Below, piece by piece: positions 40,824 to 50,859 of a DNA stretch of 64,000 nt. The notes under the pieces were generated by a model, which was not told the DNA's origin, did not search any database, and saw only the letters and a program-made list of their open reading frames with translations. Every line of letters begins with the position of its first letter. The first letter of the stretch is position 1. The stretch covers positions 779,599-843,598 of the forward strand of contig JAUIFF010000001.1 in NCBI GenBank assembly GCA_030429545.1. Reading direction: 5' to 3'. This DNA comes from Polyangia bacterium. Lineage in GTDB: Bacteria > Myxococcota_A > Polyangia > Nannocystales > Nannocystaceae. Made by a program: the position numbers and the translations under genes.

Positions 40824-41750
40824 GTGTCCGGCCTCCTCGACATGATCCTCGGCTATGACTGTAATGTCGCCTGCGACTATTGCACCATTACACCGGCGAT
40901 GCGCCAGCGCTCGCTCTCGACCGCCGAAGTTGTGCGTCACTTACAAATCGGTCGGCAGCGGGACTACGACAGCGTGTCGTTTACGGGGGGTGAGCCCACG
41001 ATTCGCAGGGACTTGATCGGGCTGGTCCGCTGCGCGCACAAGCTCGGGTACAAGGGCATCAAGTTGCAGTCCAACGGGCTCATTTTTGCCCAGTCGGAGA
41101 ATGTCGAGCGCCTAGTCGCGGCCGGCGTAAATCTGTTTCACATCTCGATCCATACCCATGTCGAAGCCGCCTATGAGCAGCTGGTTCGTCGGCAGGGGAC
41201 CTACCCCGCAATGGTTGCCGGCCTCGACAACGTGATTGCCAGCGGGACCGAGCTCGTTATCGATGTGATCCTCAAAACCGATACCTACCGCCGGCTACCC
41301 GAGGCGATCGCCTGGCTGCACGCCCGCGGGGCTCGGCAGGTCGATCTTTGGTTTGTCTCGCTGTCCGATGGCAACCGCGACAACTTCGCGTCGATGCCAA
41401 AAATGACTGAAGTCATTGGCCAGGTGCGAGAGGCCTGTGCGTTTGCCCGCAGCCACGGGATGCGAGTACGCTCGTTGCATATACCACGGTGTTTGCTGGG
41501 TTCTGACCATGTGCATGTACATGATCCGGGGGCTGCACGGGTGATGGTGGTTACGCCCGAGGCGGCATTTGAGCTCAAGGACAGCAAGCTGACCGGACAA
41601 CGTCACGTACCTGCCTGCCGCGGATGCGAGTTTGAAGCCCGCTGCCCGGGTATTCGCCCAGATTACCTCGAACGCTACGGCGACGCTGAGTTTGCGGCGG
41701 CCCGGGGGCAACAGCCCCAGGTTCCGGCGGTGCGATTGCCGGTAGTTTAA
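40824..41750 (+). CDS. Radical SAM protein
   Basis: The 308-residue protein has the radical SAM cluster motif CNVACDYC (residues 14-21), the GGEP SAM-binding motif in SFTGGEPTIRRDL, and a C-terminal CRGCEFEARCPG cluster-like motif, as in SPASM/twitch auxiliary iron-sulfur domains. A TIM-barrel of about 220 residues lies between. It generates a 5'-deoxyadenosyl radical; the substrate is unknown. TAGGAT 6 nt before the GTG indicates a leaderless mRNA. Two more radical SAM genes follow, the next in convergent orientation, suggesting a shared modification pathway. Confidence 0.9.
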   Translation: MSGLLDMILGYDCNVACDYCTITPAMRQRSLSTAEVVRHLQIGRQRDYDSVSFTGGEPTIRRDLIGLVRCAHKLGYKGIKLQSNGLIFAQSENVERLVAAGVNLFHISIHTHVEAAYEQLVRRQGTYPAMVAGLDNVIASGTELVIDVILKTDTYRRLPEAIAWLHARGARQVDLWFVSLSDGNRDNFASMPKMTEVIGQVREACAFARSHGMRVRSLHIPRCLLGSDHVHVHDPGAARVMVVTPEAAFELKDSKLTGQRHVPACRGCEFEARCPGIRPDYLERYGDAEFAAARGQQPQVPAVRLPVV

Positions 41751-41805
41751 AGGCGCAAGCCGTACACGGCCACAGCAGCGAAGTGCACACTAGTTGCAGA
41801 TGCAC

Positions 41806-44235
41806 CTAGGATGCGTCGGACGGACTTTTGGTGGCGAGGCGGCGAGCGACATTCTCGTGGAATCCGGCCGGCACAGACTCGTGGCGCCGGGGGTTGTCGA
41901 TCGATCGCAAAAGGTCCTCGGGCGCGATTAGCCAGGGGGGCTCGGGGACCTCATCCATTTCGTAAAACCCGCCGCAGAAGCACGCGTGTGGGCAGGTAAA
42001 GCACTGGGGTTTTCGCGTGCGGCGGGCGGCGAGGTACTCCGACAGGTTGACCGTCTCGTTGTTGACAAACACCATGTGGCGCTCGAGCTTGGCGAGGTCG
42101 CCCTGCATGTGCTGTTCGTAGCCCGGCATAAAGCAAAACGGCAGGTTGATGACCTGAAACTTCATGCGGTCACCCCAGTTGTCCATGACCGACATCGCGA
42201 TATCAGCCGCGTGTTGGGTGTCTGGGGCGACCCACGACGTCGCCCGGCCAAACGGCGTCAAAAATTGTAGGTTCAACCATTTGAGCCCCAAGTCCCAGCA
42301 AAGTTGGGCAACCTCGGGCAACAGCTCGTGGTTTTGCTTGGTGATGGTGATGTTCATGCCGAGCTCAACCCCGGGCCGCGCAGCGGCGAGACAGTTGCGG
42401 ATCCCCTCGGTCGTTTGGGCAAATGCCTCGGCAACCCCCACGTGCTGGGCATGGACCTTGGGGTTGGGGCCGTGGACCGAAAACAACAGGGTTGTGAGGC
42501 CAGAGTTGGTCAGGGCCGTGGCAAATTTGGGGTAGACGCAGCGTCGCCCGTTGGTGGTGACGTTGACCCGTGTATAGCCAATCTTACGGGCATAGCGGAT
42601 CAACGGGATGAGCTCGGGGTTGAGGGTTGGCTCGCCGCCATCAAAGTCGACCATGTGTACGCCGAGCTTGCGGTACTTGACGAGCTGTTCGCGCTGACGG
42701 GTGGGGTGACCATCGATTTGTGTGCGCGTACCGGTTGCACAAAAAGTACAGTGATTGTTGCACACATAGGTCACATTCATGACCAGCTTTTTGGGGCCCC
42801 GCGAGGCGTCGAGGCGCTTGCGAAATGTCCACATAAATTGGCGCAAATGCTCGGTGGGTACCTGCGAAGAAAGTGATGGGGCCTGCTGAAAGTAGGGGCC
42901 CCAATCGTCGACAATCGGCAGGGAATTGTGGGGGAGTTTTTGCGCTGCCTGGGCCAGTGGTGTGCCGGGCAGGGGGGTGGCGTATTGCACGGCAGGATAG
43001 GCGCCAAACCGGTCCCAGAGGTCGAGCGCAAAGTTGAGGGTTTCGTTGATCTGCTCGGCAGTCTCCCCGGGAAAGCCGATGATGTAATGGACCAAACACG
43101 AGACCTCGGCCCGGTGGGCGGCCTCGGTCGCGTCGACGATTGACTGGAGGTCGAGCCGCTTGCGGACGATTGTGTCGAGTACTTCCTGGCAACCCGACTC
43201 GGCAGAGATCGAAAGTGTTGTCATTCTTCCCCGCATGTGCGCGAGGTGGCGGGGTTCGACATAGTCGGCACGCATGCCGTTGGGCACCTCGAACTTGAGG
43301 TCGAGCTCGGCAATTGTCGCCAAGAACGTGTCGAAGTGGCGCTCGTTGACGTTGATCAACTCGTCGAGCGCGTGCAACTTGGGCGGGGAGAACTCGGCCA
43401 GGTAACGGAGGTATTGCTGCAGGCGCTCGGGCGAGTACCGTCGCTGGGTTTTGGGCTTACCAGCGGGGGTATCGGGGTTTGACGAGCAGTGGATGCAGGT
43501 AAACGGACACCCGCGCGAGGTCACCAGCGGCAGCGAGCCCCCGGAAATGGGAAACGCCCACTGCGGGCGCCCGAGGTTTTGCACAACCCGGTCGTGAAAG
43601 CGAAAGTAGGCGGGGAGGTCGATCCGGTGCCAGGCGGGAAAGGGCAGAGCGTCGAGGTTTTGCGGTTGTTCGCCTCGAATCACCCCGTGCGGTCGAGCAC
43701 CGGTTTCTCGATATGCAGATACAAGTTTTGCGAGGGTGACCTCAGCTTCGTACTTGAGGTAGGCATCGACCTCGGGGTAGGCCGCGATGACGCCTTCGCC
43801 AGCCTCGATGTAGTGCTGCCCGGATTGGTAGGCATCGGCCAGCACGACGGGCGCATCGGGCCAGCGCCGGCGCACGTATGCGAGCAACTCGGCGAGTAGA
43901 TCGTCTCGGTTTGGTGGGCGGTGAAACGGTGTGTAGGCGACCACGACAAAGTCGATGTCGCTGTCGCCAACGCCGTGTTCGATCGCCGCTACAACATCGG
44001 CAAGTGGGGCGCCGAGCAGTCCACGGCCGTCGCTGCGATCGAACGTCAGCGACGAGCTCGGGAGCGCAAACGCGTCGACGTAGACCGTCGAGTCGGTTTG
44101 CGAGCTGACCGCGGGAACAGTTTCGAGCACGGCCACGAGCTGCACGGAACCGAGGTTGGCGAGGTACGGGTAGTCGATAAAGTCGCGGGCGATCGACACC
44201 GGCGGATGCACAACCAAAGTACGTGCGGCGCACAT
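41806..44235 (-). CDS. Tandem double radical SAM protein with B12-binding-like N-terminus
   Basis: The 809-residue protein joins two complete radical SAM modules. Residues 1-230 resemble a B12-binding-type Rossmann domain (TLVVHPPVSIARDFIDYPYL, VVAYTPFH, VVLADAY). The first cluster motif is CPFTCIHC (about 241-248), in a HemN/MiaB-like domain that contains YIIGFPGETAEQI. The second is CNNHCTFC (about 491-498) with FDGGEPTLNPELIP. The C-terminus carries CFTCPHACFCGG, an auxiliary-cluster-like motif. The fusion implies two successive radical steps on one substrate or on neighbouring sites. The ATG at 44235 follows TACCCT with 8 nt spacing. It is divergent from the third radical SAM gene. Confidence 0.87.
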   Translation of the reverse strand: MCAARTLVVHPPVSIARDFIDYPYLANLGSVQLVAVLETVPAVSSQTDSTVYVDAFALPSSSLTFDRSDGRGLLGAPLADVVAAIEHGVGDSDIDFVVVAYTPFHRPPNRDDLLAELLAYVRRRWPDAPVVLADAYQSGQHYIEAGEGVIAAYPEVDAYLKYEAEVTLAKLVSAYRETGARPHGVIRGEQPQNLDALPFPAWHRIDLPAYFRFHDRVVQNLGRPQWAFPISGGSLPLVTSRGCPFTCIHCSSNPDTPAGKPKTQRRYSPERLQQYLRYLAEFSPPKLHALDELINVNERHFDTFLATIAELDLKFEVPNGMRADYVEPRHLAHMRGRMTTLSISAESGCQEVLDTIVRKRLDLQSIVDATEAAHRAEVSCLVHYIIGFPGETAEQINETLNFALDLWDRFGAYPAVQYATPLPGTPLAQAAQKLPHNSLPIVDDWGPYFQQAPSLSSQVPTEHLRQFMWTFRKRLDASRGPKKLVMNVTYVCNNHCTFCATGTRTQIDGHPTRQREQLVKYRKLGVHMVDFDGGEPTLNPELIPLIRYARKIGYTRVNVTTNGRRCVYPKFATALTNSGLTTLLFSVHGPNPKVHAQHVGVAEAFAQTTEGIRNCLAAARPGVELGMNITITKQNHELLPEVAQLCWDLGLKWLNLQFLTPFGRATSWVAPDTQHAADIAMSVMDNWGDRMKFQVINLPFCFMPGYEQHMQGDLAKLERHMVFVNNETVNLSEYLAARRTRKPQCFTCPHACFCGGFYEMDEVPEPPWLIAPEDLLRSIDNPRRHESVPAGFHENVARRLATKSPSDAS

Positions 44236-44413
44236 AGGCGAGGAGGGTAACACTTCTGCGAGAGGTTCCGGCGTTCGTGGATGTGAGCCCACAAAGCGCC
44301 GTACCAACCTTCTTTGTCGATGTGAGCTGTCCCGGGGCGCGGTGGCGCCGAAGTTGCACGAGACCGTCCTTATCGGAGGAATCGACGTGCTGGTTTTGCT
44401 ACGATGCCGGGCG

Positions 44414-46249
44414 ATGAGCACGACCGCAGGGGATCAGCAACAGGTCAAAATCGAGGAGCACGAACAGGCTGCCCACCAAAAGCGCAACTGGGTTCGGCTG
44501 ACCTACGACTGCAACGACCACTGCGTGTTTTGCCTCGATGCCCACGCGCACAACGGCACCAACCGCGACCGCAACGAGATCAAAGAGCAGATTTTGGATG
44601 GTCGGCGCAAGGGTGCCCAGCGCCTGATCCTGTCTGGGGGCGAGCCGACGATCCATCCAAACTACGTCGACTTTATTCGTCTCGGGGCGATGGCCGGGTA
44701 CGAAAAGATCCAAACGGTGACCAACGGGCGAATGTTTGCCTACCGCGAGTTTCTCACCCGCTGCCTCGACGCTGGTCTCGGTGAAATCACGTTCTCGATC
44801 CATGGCCCGAACGCCAAGATCCATGACGCGCTCGTGGGTACCAAGGGAGCTTTTGAGCAGGAGGTCAAGGGCCTCAAGTACGCGCTCGAAGATGGCCGTC
44901 CGATCATCAACATCGATGTCTGTGTCAACCGCGGAAACGTCAAACAGCTCCCGGCGCTGCTCAAAAAGTTCACCGACATGGGGGTGCTCGAGTACGACCT
45001 GTTGCACGTGATTCCGTTTGGCAACGCCTACACCGAGGGCAAGGAGACGCTATTTTACGACCTCGAGAAGATGCGCCCGTACCTCCTCGAGGCATTTGCA
45101 TATTCAAAAAAACCGGGGATCCACATCTGGCTCAACCGGTTTCCGCCCCAGCACCTAGAGGGCTACGAGCACCTCATCCAAGATCCGTACAAGCTCAACG
45201 ACGAGGTGCGCGGGCGCAAGGAGGAGTACAAACTCCTGCTCGAAGAGGGCGAGCCGCTCGATTGCCGGGCGCCGCACCGCTGTGGCTTTTGTTATATGGA
45301 GCCGCTGTGCGACACCCTCGATGAGGTCCGCGGCACGGTCAACGAGCGGGCGTTTGAGGTGGTTCGGGTCGATACCGCGTTTGAGGCCAAACTCCCCGAG
45401 GTCTACGGCGGCGACCCGGCCTCGCGCAAGCGTTCGCAGTCCCGCAAGTCGCAAGAAGAGCAGGAGGCCGAAGCGTTTCAACAGGCGGCAAAAAACTCGC
45501 GGGTACGTTTGCCAATGTTTCGCGCCGGGCAAAAACCGAACTATGCACCCCCACCGCAGCTGGCTGAGGACGCCGGTGCGCAAACGCTGTGGGTGATTGC
45601 TGAAAACGTTGCAAGTGCATCGAAGACGATCGCCGAGTTTCTGTCGATCCCTGCCGTCGACCTCGAAATCGCCGACATCGACTCGCTCGTCGCCGTCTTG
45701 GAGCCGGGGGGCAAACCCGGCGAGGCAACCGTGGGAGGGCGAAAAGTCCAGCGTATACGCGTGCGTACCCCAGAGGCTGCAAAACGGCTACTGGCCGATG
45801 ACTTCGACTACGAGGTTTTGGTCGAGCTGTCCAAGCACACCGCAACATGGCTGCTTTCACTCGCCACGGCCCCGCCCCGGTTGGCGATCATCGCTCCGAC
45901 CTATGAACGATTGACGGAGTCGCAGCAGCACGACATCGATGTACAGGCATTCTTCTCGAAGTTTCGCCATCACCAGGTGCCCGTGGAGGGCGTGCCCAAT
46001 TGCGTGCTCGGCCGTGAGGGGCGACCCCGACCGACCATGCTCGACACCTCGATGATGGACCAAAACGGCCATCTCGAGATTTTCCGCTACGCCAAGCGTT
46101 ACATCGTCGATCGGTTTTGGACCAAGTCGCTTCGCTGTAAAAAATGCGTATACAATGAGTCCTGCCGGGGTATGCACATCAACTACGTGCGTGCCCATGG
46201 GTATGGACAGATGCAACCGGTTGTACCGGCGCCGGCACAGGTGGGCTGA
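44414..46249 (+). CDS. Radical SAM protein with C-terminal auxiliary cluster region
   Basis: The 611-residue protein has CNDHCVFC (residues 33-40) and SGGEPTIHPNYVDF, then a SPASM-like CRAPHRCGFCYMEPLC motif near residue 285. The extra 200-residue C-terminal domain is unusual and ends with a second cysteine cluster, CKKCVYNESCRG. A Lys/Glu-rich linker (SRKRSQSRKSQEEQEAEAF) joins the parts. TACGAT lies 8 nt before the ATG, again a leaderless start. Its stop is directly followed by the GTG of the HEAT-repeat gene, so the two are co-translated. The product may modify a peptide or cofactor; no precursor peptide was recognised nearby. Confidence 0.87.
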   Translation: MSTTAGDQQQVKIEEHEQAAHQKRNWVRLTYDCNDHCVFCLDAHAHNGTNRDRNEIKEQILDGRRKGAQRLILSGGEPTIHPNYVDFIRLGAMAGYEKIQTVTNGRMFAYREFLTRCLDAGLGEITFSIHGPNAKIHDALVGTKGAFEQEVKGLKYALEDGRPIINIDVCVNRGNVKQLPALLKKFTDMGVLEYDLLHVIPFGNAYTEGKETLFYDLEKMRPYLLEAFAYSKKPGIHIWLNRFPPQHLEGYEHLIQDPYKLNDEVRGRKEEYKLLLEEGEPLDCRAPHRCGFCYMEPLCDTLDEVRGTVNERAFEVVRVDTAFEAKLPEVYGGDPASRKRSQSRKSQEEQEAEAFQQAAKNSRVRLPMFRAGQKPNYAPPPQLAEDAGAQTLWVIAENVASASKTIAEFLSIPAVDLEIADIDSLVAVLEPGGKPGEATVGGRKVQRIRVRTPEAAKRLLADDFDYEVLVELSKHTATWLLSLATAPPRLAIIAPTYERLTESQQHDIDVQAFFSKFRHHQVPVEGVPNCVLGREGRPRPTMLDTSMMDQNGHLEIFRYAKRYIVDRFWTKSLRCKKCVYNESCRGMHINYVRAHGYGQMQPVVPAPAQVG

Positions 46250-49200
46250 GTGGACATTGCACACTGTTTAGAGGTCGCGGCAAGCCTTCGGGGCGGGCTC
46301 GCGGTTCCGACGTACCTCCTGTCGTGCCTGCGCGACGGCGAGGCCACACGCACACTGGCCTTGGAGCATCTCACCGAGTGGCTCTCCCCAGATCCAAGTT
46401 CGCCGCTTGCCCAGCTTTCGGCGGATGGTGAGATATGGCCAGGGAAACAGGTTGTCGACGAGGTGTCGGCTTTGGTCCCGCAAGACCATGAGCAGGCGTT
46501 GTTGTTGGCACGTCTACATCTCGCGTTTTGCCATCGCTACGGCGTCCAAACCTCGCCCGATTGGCGGGCCTGGAAGTTTGAAGACGGCCTGCCGGCTCAG
46601 GTCATGCTCGCCTGGCGGCGAACGGAGTTGCTGGCAAACCCCGAGCAGCTTGCATCCTGCGAGGTCGACGAACTGTTGCTGCAGGCGGTGTCTGGCGTTG
46701 ATTTGGGCGATGCCCTGTCGCCGGAACGGCTGGTTGCGCAGTTGTTGCAACACGGCGATCACCGGCTGGTCCGGACCGGTCTTTCGCTTGTTGAACACGG
46801 ACTACTCGCAGGAATCCTGGTCCCGGCCTGGGCCCACGAACAGGTTCTTGCACTTTTGGGGAAGGTCGAACAACCCGCCCTGCTGGCCCAGGCCTACACA
46901 CTGCTCGCGCAGCCGTGGGCCCAGGTTGTCCAGCCCGAGCTTGCGCTGCCCAAGCTCGGTACCGGTGATGCCGACGAACAGCCGGTCGTAGCGATGGCCC
47001 GCCTGCAGTTGGCCGGGGTCTATCGCCATGCGGGAATTCTGTGTGCATGCATCGAAAATAGCGATCGGCCGCTCCCCCAGCGACAGGTCGCCATTGCGTT
47101 TTTGGCGGCATTTTGCGGGCGTGAGCACCTCGATCGGATTCTCCCGCTCGGGGCCGAAGACCCGATGTTGTTCGGCGGCGAGGCGATGTCGTTTACCCGG
47201 GTGTTGCACCGTCGAGGGCTGTTTGTCGGGCCGCAACACTTGGCGTTTTTAGTTCCGATCTATCAGGGCAACTACCGGGTGATGGCGGCGGAGGTGGCCG
47301 CCCTGACGTTTACGGTGCGCCGGGCGTTTGTCTCGCTGCTGTGCGAGTGGTGGACGCAGACTGCCCCCGACCCACGAACGCTCGAACTCGCAGTGGAAAT
47401 TGCGCGGATCGGCGAGGAGGAGCTTGGGCGAGACCTGAGTTTGGCGTTGACCGATGTACTTGCACGGGAGCCAGAACCGGAAGTCGTGCGCGCCATCCTG
47501 CGGACCTTGGCACTCCTGGGTAGTAGCGAAGCCGAGCCGGCGGTCCTCGACCAGCTGTTTGCCCACCCGGGTGATGCGCTCGACTGTCTGCGAGCTGTCG
47601 GTGGCGAACAAACGATCGCCTGTATGACAGGGCTACTCGCCCTCGAGTCAGATGTACATGCACCGGCAATGGCCGACCCGCGGATCATCCCGTGGCGACG
47701 CAAGGCGTTGTTGTTGCTGTGGGGTTTGGCCGCAACCGACGCTCCCTTGCGCGGGCGGTTGGTGGCCCGGCTCGACCCGAGTGCGATACCGCGGGAGATC
47801 GCCGCGGGACTGGCCTGTTTTCATCACAGCGAAGAATGGGCGCTGCTCGATCTCAGCCGCAGGTTGGGGGCCTGGGACCGACTGAGCTACCTGCGAGCGG
47901 TGGCCGAGCGTGGGGTCGATGCCGATGGGCGCAGTTCGTGGGAGACGATGGCCGGGTTGTTGCGCGGAGTGGTGGCCGATGTCGCGACCGGTGAGCTCGT
48001 CAACACCGCCCGACGGGGAGAGGAGCAACAAACCGTCCCCGAGCAGGCTCTCGCCGCGCTTCGTGTTTTTGGCGAGCGTTTGTTTGAGACCGGTCGCCTG
48101 CGCCCGATTTGCCTGATTCGCGCCACGTCTACCCGCGATGCCGGCGTTCGTATGGAGCGGTGGCTGGCGCTGCATGTCATGCGTACGGCAACGTTGCATG
48201 TTCAAGAACTTCAGGTGGTATTGCGCCTGTTGTTGGACCATGCCCGTGCACATACAAGTTTGGGCGCTGCCCTGCGCGGGCCCGAACTTCTCGGGTTGTT
48301 ACGCCACGACAGCCCAGACATTCGCAAGCTAGCGATCGCTCTCATCCGCGAAACCAGGGGAGAGGACCTCTCGATCAATCTGATTCGCGCGCTCGACCAC
48401 AACGACATTCAGACGATTCGCCAGGCGCTTGACGCCCTGGGTAGCTTGGCCGCCAAGTGGGCGAGCGTTGCAATTGCGCAAAAGCTCGACCACCCGAACA
48501 TGAACGTTAAGAAGTCTGCCGCCCTGGCGCTGGCGAGTGCCGGTACCCCGGCGGCAGTTCCAAAGCTGCTTTATTGGCTCGGCCAGCACGACAATAGCGG
48601 TTTTCGCCAGCACCTCACCGAAGCACTCAAGTCGATCTTGGGTCGCGGGTTTACGGCGGTGTGTTTGGCAGCGCTGCAGGTTGCCCGGGCGGCGGTGGGC
48701 CCAAATGGGCGTCGGGCCGAATTGCTGGCCCAGGTCGAGACCGACGTGTCGGCTCGCGCTTGGCGAAAGTTGGTGCCGGAGTCGCGTCCGCAGCCGGGGG
48801 AGCAACACCCAGACATGCCAGCAACACGCCAGCAGTCACCGGTTGAGCAGGCAATTGCGTTCCTCGCACACACGGGTTGGTCGCGTGCCAGCGCCGAAGT
48901 TGTACTGACAGCAATTTGTGATGGATATACACTTACTTCGAGCGACCGCACGCACCTGCAGTCGCGGTTTCGCAATTGGGTCGAGCTGTCCCGCGACAGC
49001 GCCCTGCGGGGCCCGGCGCTCGCGGTCGCCTGTGAACTCGTTGGCGACGGAGGCTGGCGTGGCGACCAACTAGGGGTTTGGGAGCATCACCTCGCCGTCG
49101 TGCTCGAACACCTACCGATCGCTGGGGCCACGTTGGGGCAGGGACTCCTCGGTGTCTTGGATGCCCTGCGGCCGCGGCTGTCCGCACAGGTATGTCGGGT

Positions 49201-50830
49201 TGTGGTGACGTGCCTGCGAGCGTGCAATTTGCCAAGTACGCAGGGCTGCACCCATATTGCCCGCCTGCGGGCGTTTGGCGCCAAGCTGTGCCGCTCAGAT
49301 CTCGAGCGCGCACTGCAAATTGCCGGGCAGGCCGGGAACCCGTGGCAGGTACAAAAGTTGTTATTACAACAAACGTTTGGGGTCAATCGCCGGCGACATC
49401 GCTTGGGTGAGGAGGCGAGCCAGCGACTTGAAGGGGCAATCCGGGCAGAGCAAACCGGGACGGTGACCGCCCTACGTGCAACCTGGAACGAAGGCTCGCG
49501 GCCAACCTTGGCAACGCTGTGCGAAGTCTACCCCCAGGCGGCAGCACAGCACCGGCTGGAACTACTATCCTGGATGGTTTCCCTGCAGCCCCTCAACACG
49601 CCGGCGTGGACCCTGGGTGAGGCGCCTGGGGAAGCGAAACGACGGGGGACAGGCACGCTCGATGTCCTCGATATGCCGCGCTCGAGTGCGGTACAGGCCG
49701 AGTTTGTTGAAATGTTGTCCCGCGACCCGGACCTGGGCCGACGGCGTCGGGCGGCGGAGCTGCTGCTGCTGTGGCCGGAGCTTCCCTGTCATGTCGAGGT
49801 GCTCGAGGCCTGGCTTGGGGGACACCTCAAAATGCCACCCCAACTGCAACTGCGCCTGGCCTGGCCGGCGATGGCAAAACAACGTCGCCGCCGTTGGTGC
49901 GCAACCGCAATCGATCAGCCAGACGTGGCCGAGCGGTTGGTGGAGTTGTTGACGCGGGTCGAGCCCAAGTACCTCGAGGACGACCTTGGCGACCTGGTGG
50001 CACTTTGGGCGCACCAAACCGGGGATGCCCTGCGGCTGAAGATCGAGGGGATTGTGCGTCGGGCCGATGTCGATAAACTTGTCTATACAATATCACCGCG
50101 GCTAGAGGCGGGCGAGCTCGGTTGCCTGCGCCTGCTTGGCGGGCGAGTTGAGGCGACGCCCCTGCTGTTGCGCCTGCGCGAACAGGTGACCGACGACGTT
50201 ACCCAGGCATCGCTATTTGACACGATCGAGCTTCAGTCCTCGCCGATCCGAACCGCCGCCGCGCAGACGAACCGCGAGCGGCTTCAGGCCCTGCGCGAGC
50301 AACGACCGACGGTGGCCGAGCCCGAGGTTCCGGAACGTGCTGATTTAGTTGCGCATGCAAAATCTCTGAATGTCGCGGTGGATGTTCAAGCCGCGCGCCG
50401 GGCCCTGTCGGCGCTTGCTCGGCTTGGCCGCGACGACCGAGAAATTGTCGAGATCCTTGTGCACGCGGTGCGGGAGGGACACCCGCGTGTTCGCGTGCAT
50501 GCCCACCGGCTGTTGCGGACCGCGGCGCCGCGCGATGTCTATCTCGAAACCACGCGATGTCTCTTGAGTGACCGCCGGGCGGAGGTTCGCCGTTCGGCTG
50601 CCCGCACCCTTGGATTTGGCCGCCACCTTCCTGCCGCTGGAGAGCTCGTTGGCCTGCTTGGCGACCACTCGCCAAGGGTACGCGAGTCGGCGAGGGAAGC
50701 ACTGCAGCACCTCGGTCGTCCAGCGCTCAAGGTCCTGCACCGGGCCCGTTCCAAGGTGCGCCCAAACCTGCGCGAGCGGGTCGATGCGGTCATTCAGGCA
50801 ATCGAGCAGGCCGCCGACCTGCCAAGCTAG
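46250..50830 (+). CDS. Very large HEAT-repeat protein
   Basis: A 1526-residue protein almost wholly of alpha-helical HEAT-like repeats. Clear examples are HDSPDIRKLAIALIRET, LDHPNMNVKKSAALALAS, DRRAEVRRSAARTLGFG and LGDHSPRVRESAREALQHLG. There is no signal peptide or catalytic motif. It should be a long curved solenoid scaffold for protein-protein contacts. The GTG directly abuts the stop of the preceding radical SAM gene, so the scaffold and enzyme are likely partners. It converges on the Ser/Thr kinase gene. Confidence 0.85.
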   Translation: MDIAHCLEVAASLRGGLAVPTYLLSCLRDGEATRTLALEHLTEWLSPDPSSPLAQLSADGEIWPGKQVVDEVSALVPQDHEQALLLARLHLAFCHRYGVQTSPDWRAWKFEDGLPAQVMLAWRRTELLANPEQLASCEVDELLLQAVSGVDLGDALSPERLVAQLLQHGDHRLVRTGLSLVEHGLLAGILVPAWAHEQVLALLGKVEQPALLAQAYTLLAQPWAQVVQPELALPKLGTGDADEQPVVAMARLQLAGVYRHAGILCACIENSDRPLPQRQVAIAFLAAFCGREHLDRILPLGAEDPMLFGGEAMSFTRVLHRRGLFVGPQHLAFLVPIYQGNYRVMAAEVAALTFTVRRAFVSLLCEWWTQTAPDPRTLELAVEIARIGEEELGRDLSLALTDVLAREPEPEVVRAILRTLALLGSSEAEPAVLDQLFAHPGDALDCLRAVGGEQTIACMTGLLALESDVHAPAMADPRIIPWRRKALLLLWGLAATDAPLRGRLVARLDPSAIPREIAAGLACFHHSEEWALLDLSRRLGAWDRLSYLRAVAERGVDADGRSSWETMAGLLRGVVADVATGELVNTARRGEEQQTVPEQALAALRVFGERLFETGRLRPICLIRATSTRDAGVRMERWLALHVMRTATLHVQELQVVLRLLLDHARAHTSLGAALRGPELLGLLRHDSPDIRKLAIALIRETRGEDLSINLIRALDHNDIQTIRQALDALGSLAAKWASVAIAQKLDHPNMNVKKSAALALASAGTPAAVPKLLYWLGQHDNSGFRQHLTEALKSILGRGFTAVCLAALQVARAAVGPNGRRAELLAQVETDVSARAWRKLVPESRPQPGEQHPDMPATRQQSPVEQAIAFLAHTGWSRASAEVVLTAICDGYTLTSSDRTHLQSRFRNWVELSRDSALRGPALAVACELVGDGGWRGDQLGVWEHHLAVVLEHLPIAGATLGQGLLGVLDALRPRLSAQVCRVVVTCLRACNLPSTQGCTHIARLRAFGAKLCRSDLERALQIAGQAGNPWQVQKLLLQQTFGVNRRRHRLGEEASQRLEGAIRAEQTGTVTALRATWNEGSRPTLATLCEVYPQAAAQHRLELLSWMVSLQPLNTPAWTLGEAPGEAKRRGTGTLDVLDMPRSSAVQAEFVEMLSRDPDLGRRRRAAELLLLWPELPCHVEVLEAWLGGHLKMPPQLQLRLAWPAMAKQRRRRWCATAIDQPDVAERLVELLTRVEPKYLEDDLGDLVALWAHQTGDALRLKIEGIVRRADVDKLVYTISPRLEAGELGCLRLLGGRVEATPLLLRLREQVTDDVTQASLFDTIELQSSPIRTAAAQTNRERLQALREQRPTVAEPEVPERADLVAHAKSLNVAVDVQAARRALSALARLGRDDREIVEILVHAVREGHPRVRVHAHRLLRTAAPRDVYLETTRCLLSDRRAEVRRSAARTLGFGRHLPAAGELVGLLGDHSPRVRESAREALQHLGRPALKVLHRARSKVRPNLRERVDAVIQAIEQAADLPS

Positions 50831-50859
50831 GTGTATCAGCAATCAAAATGCGACATCAG

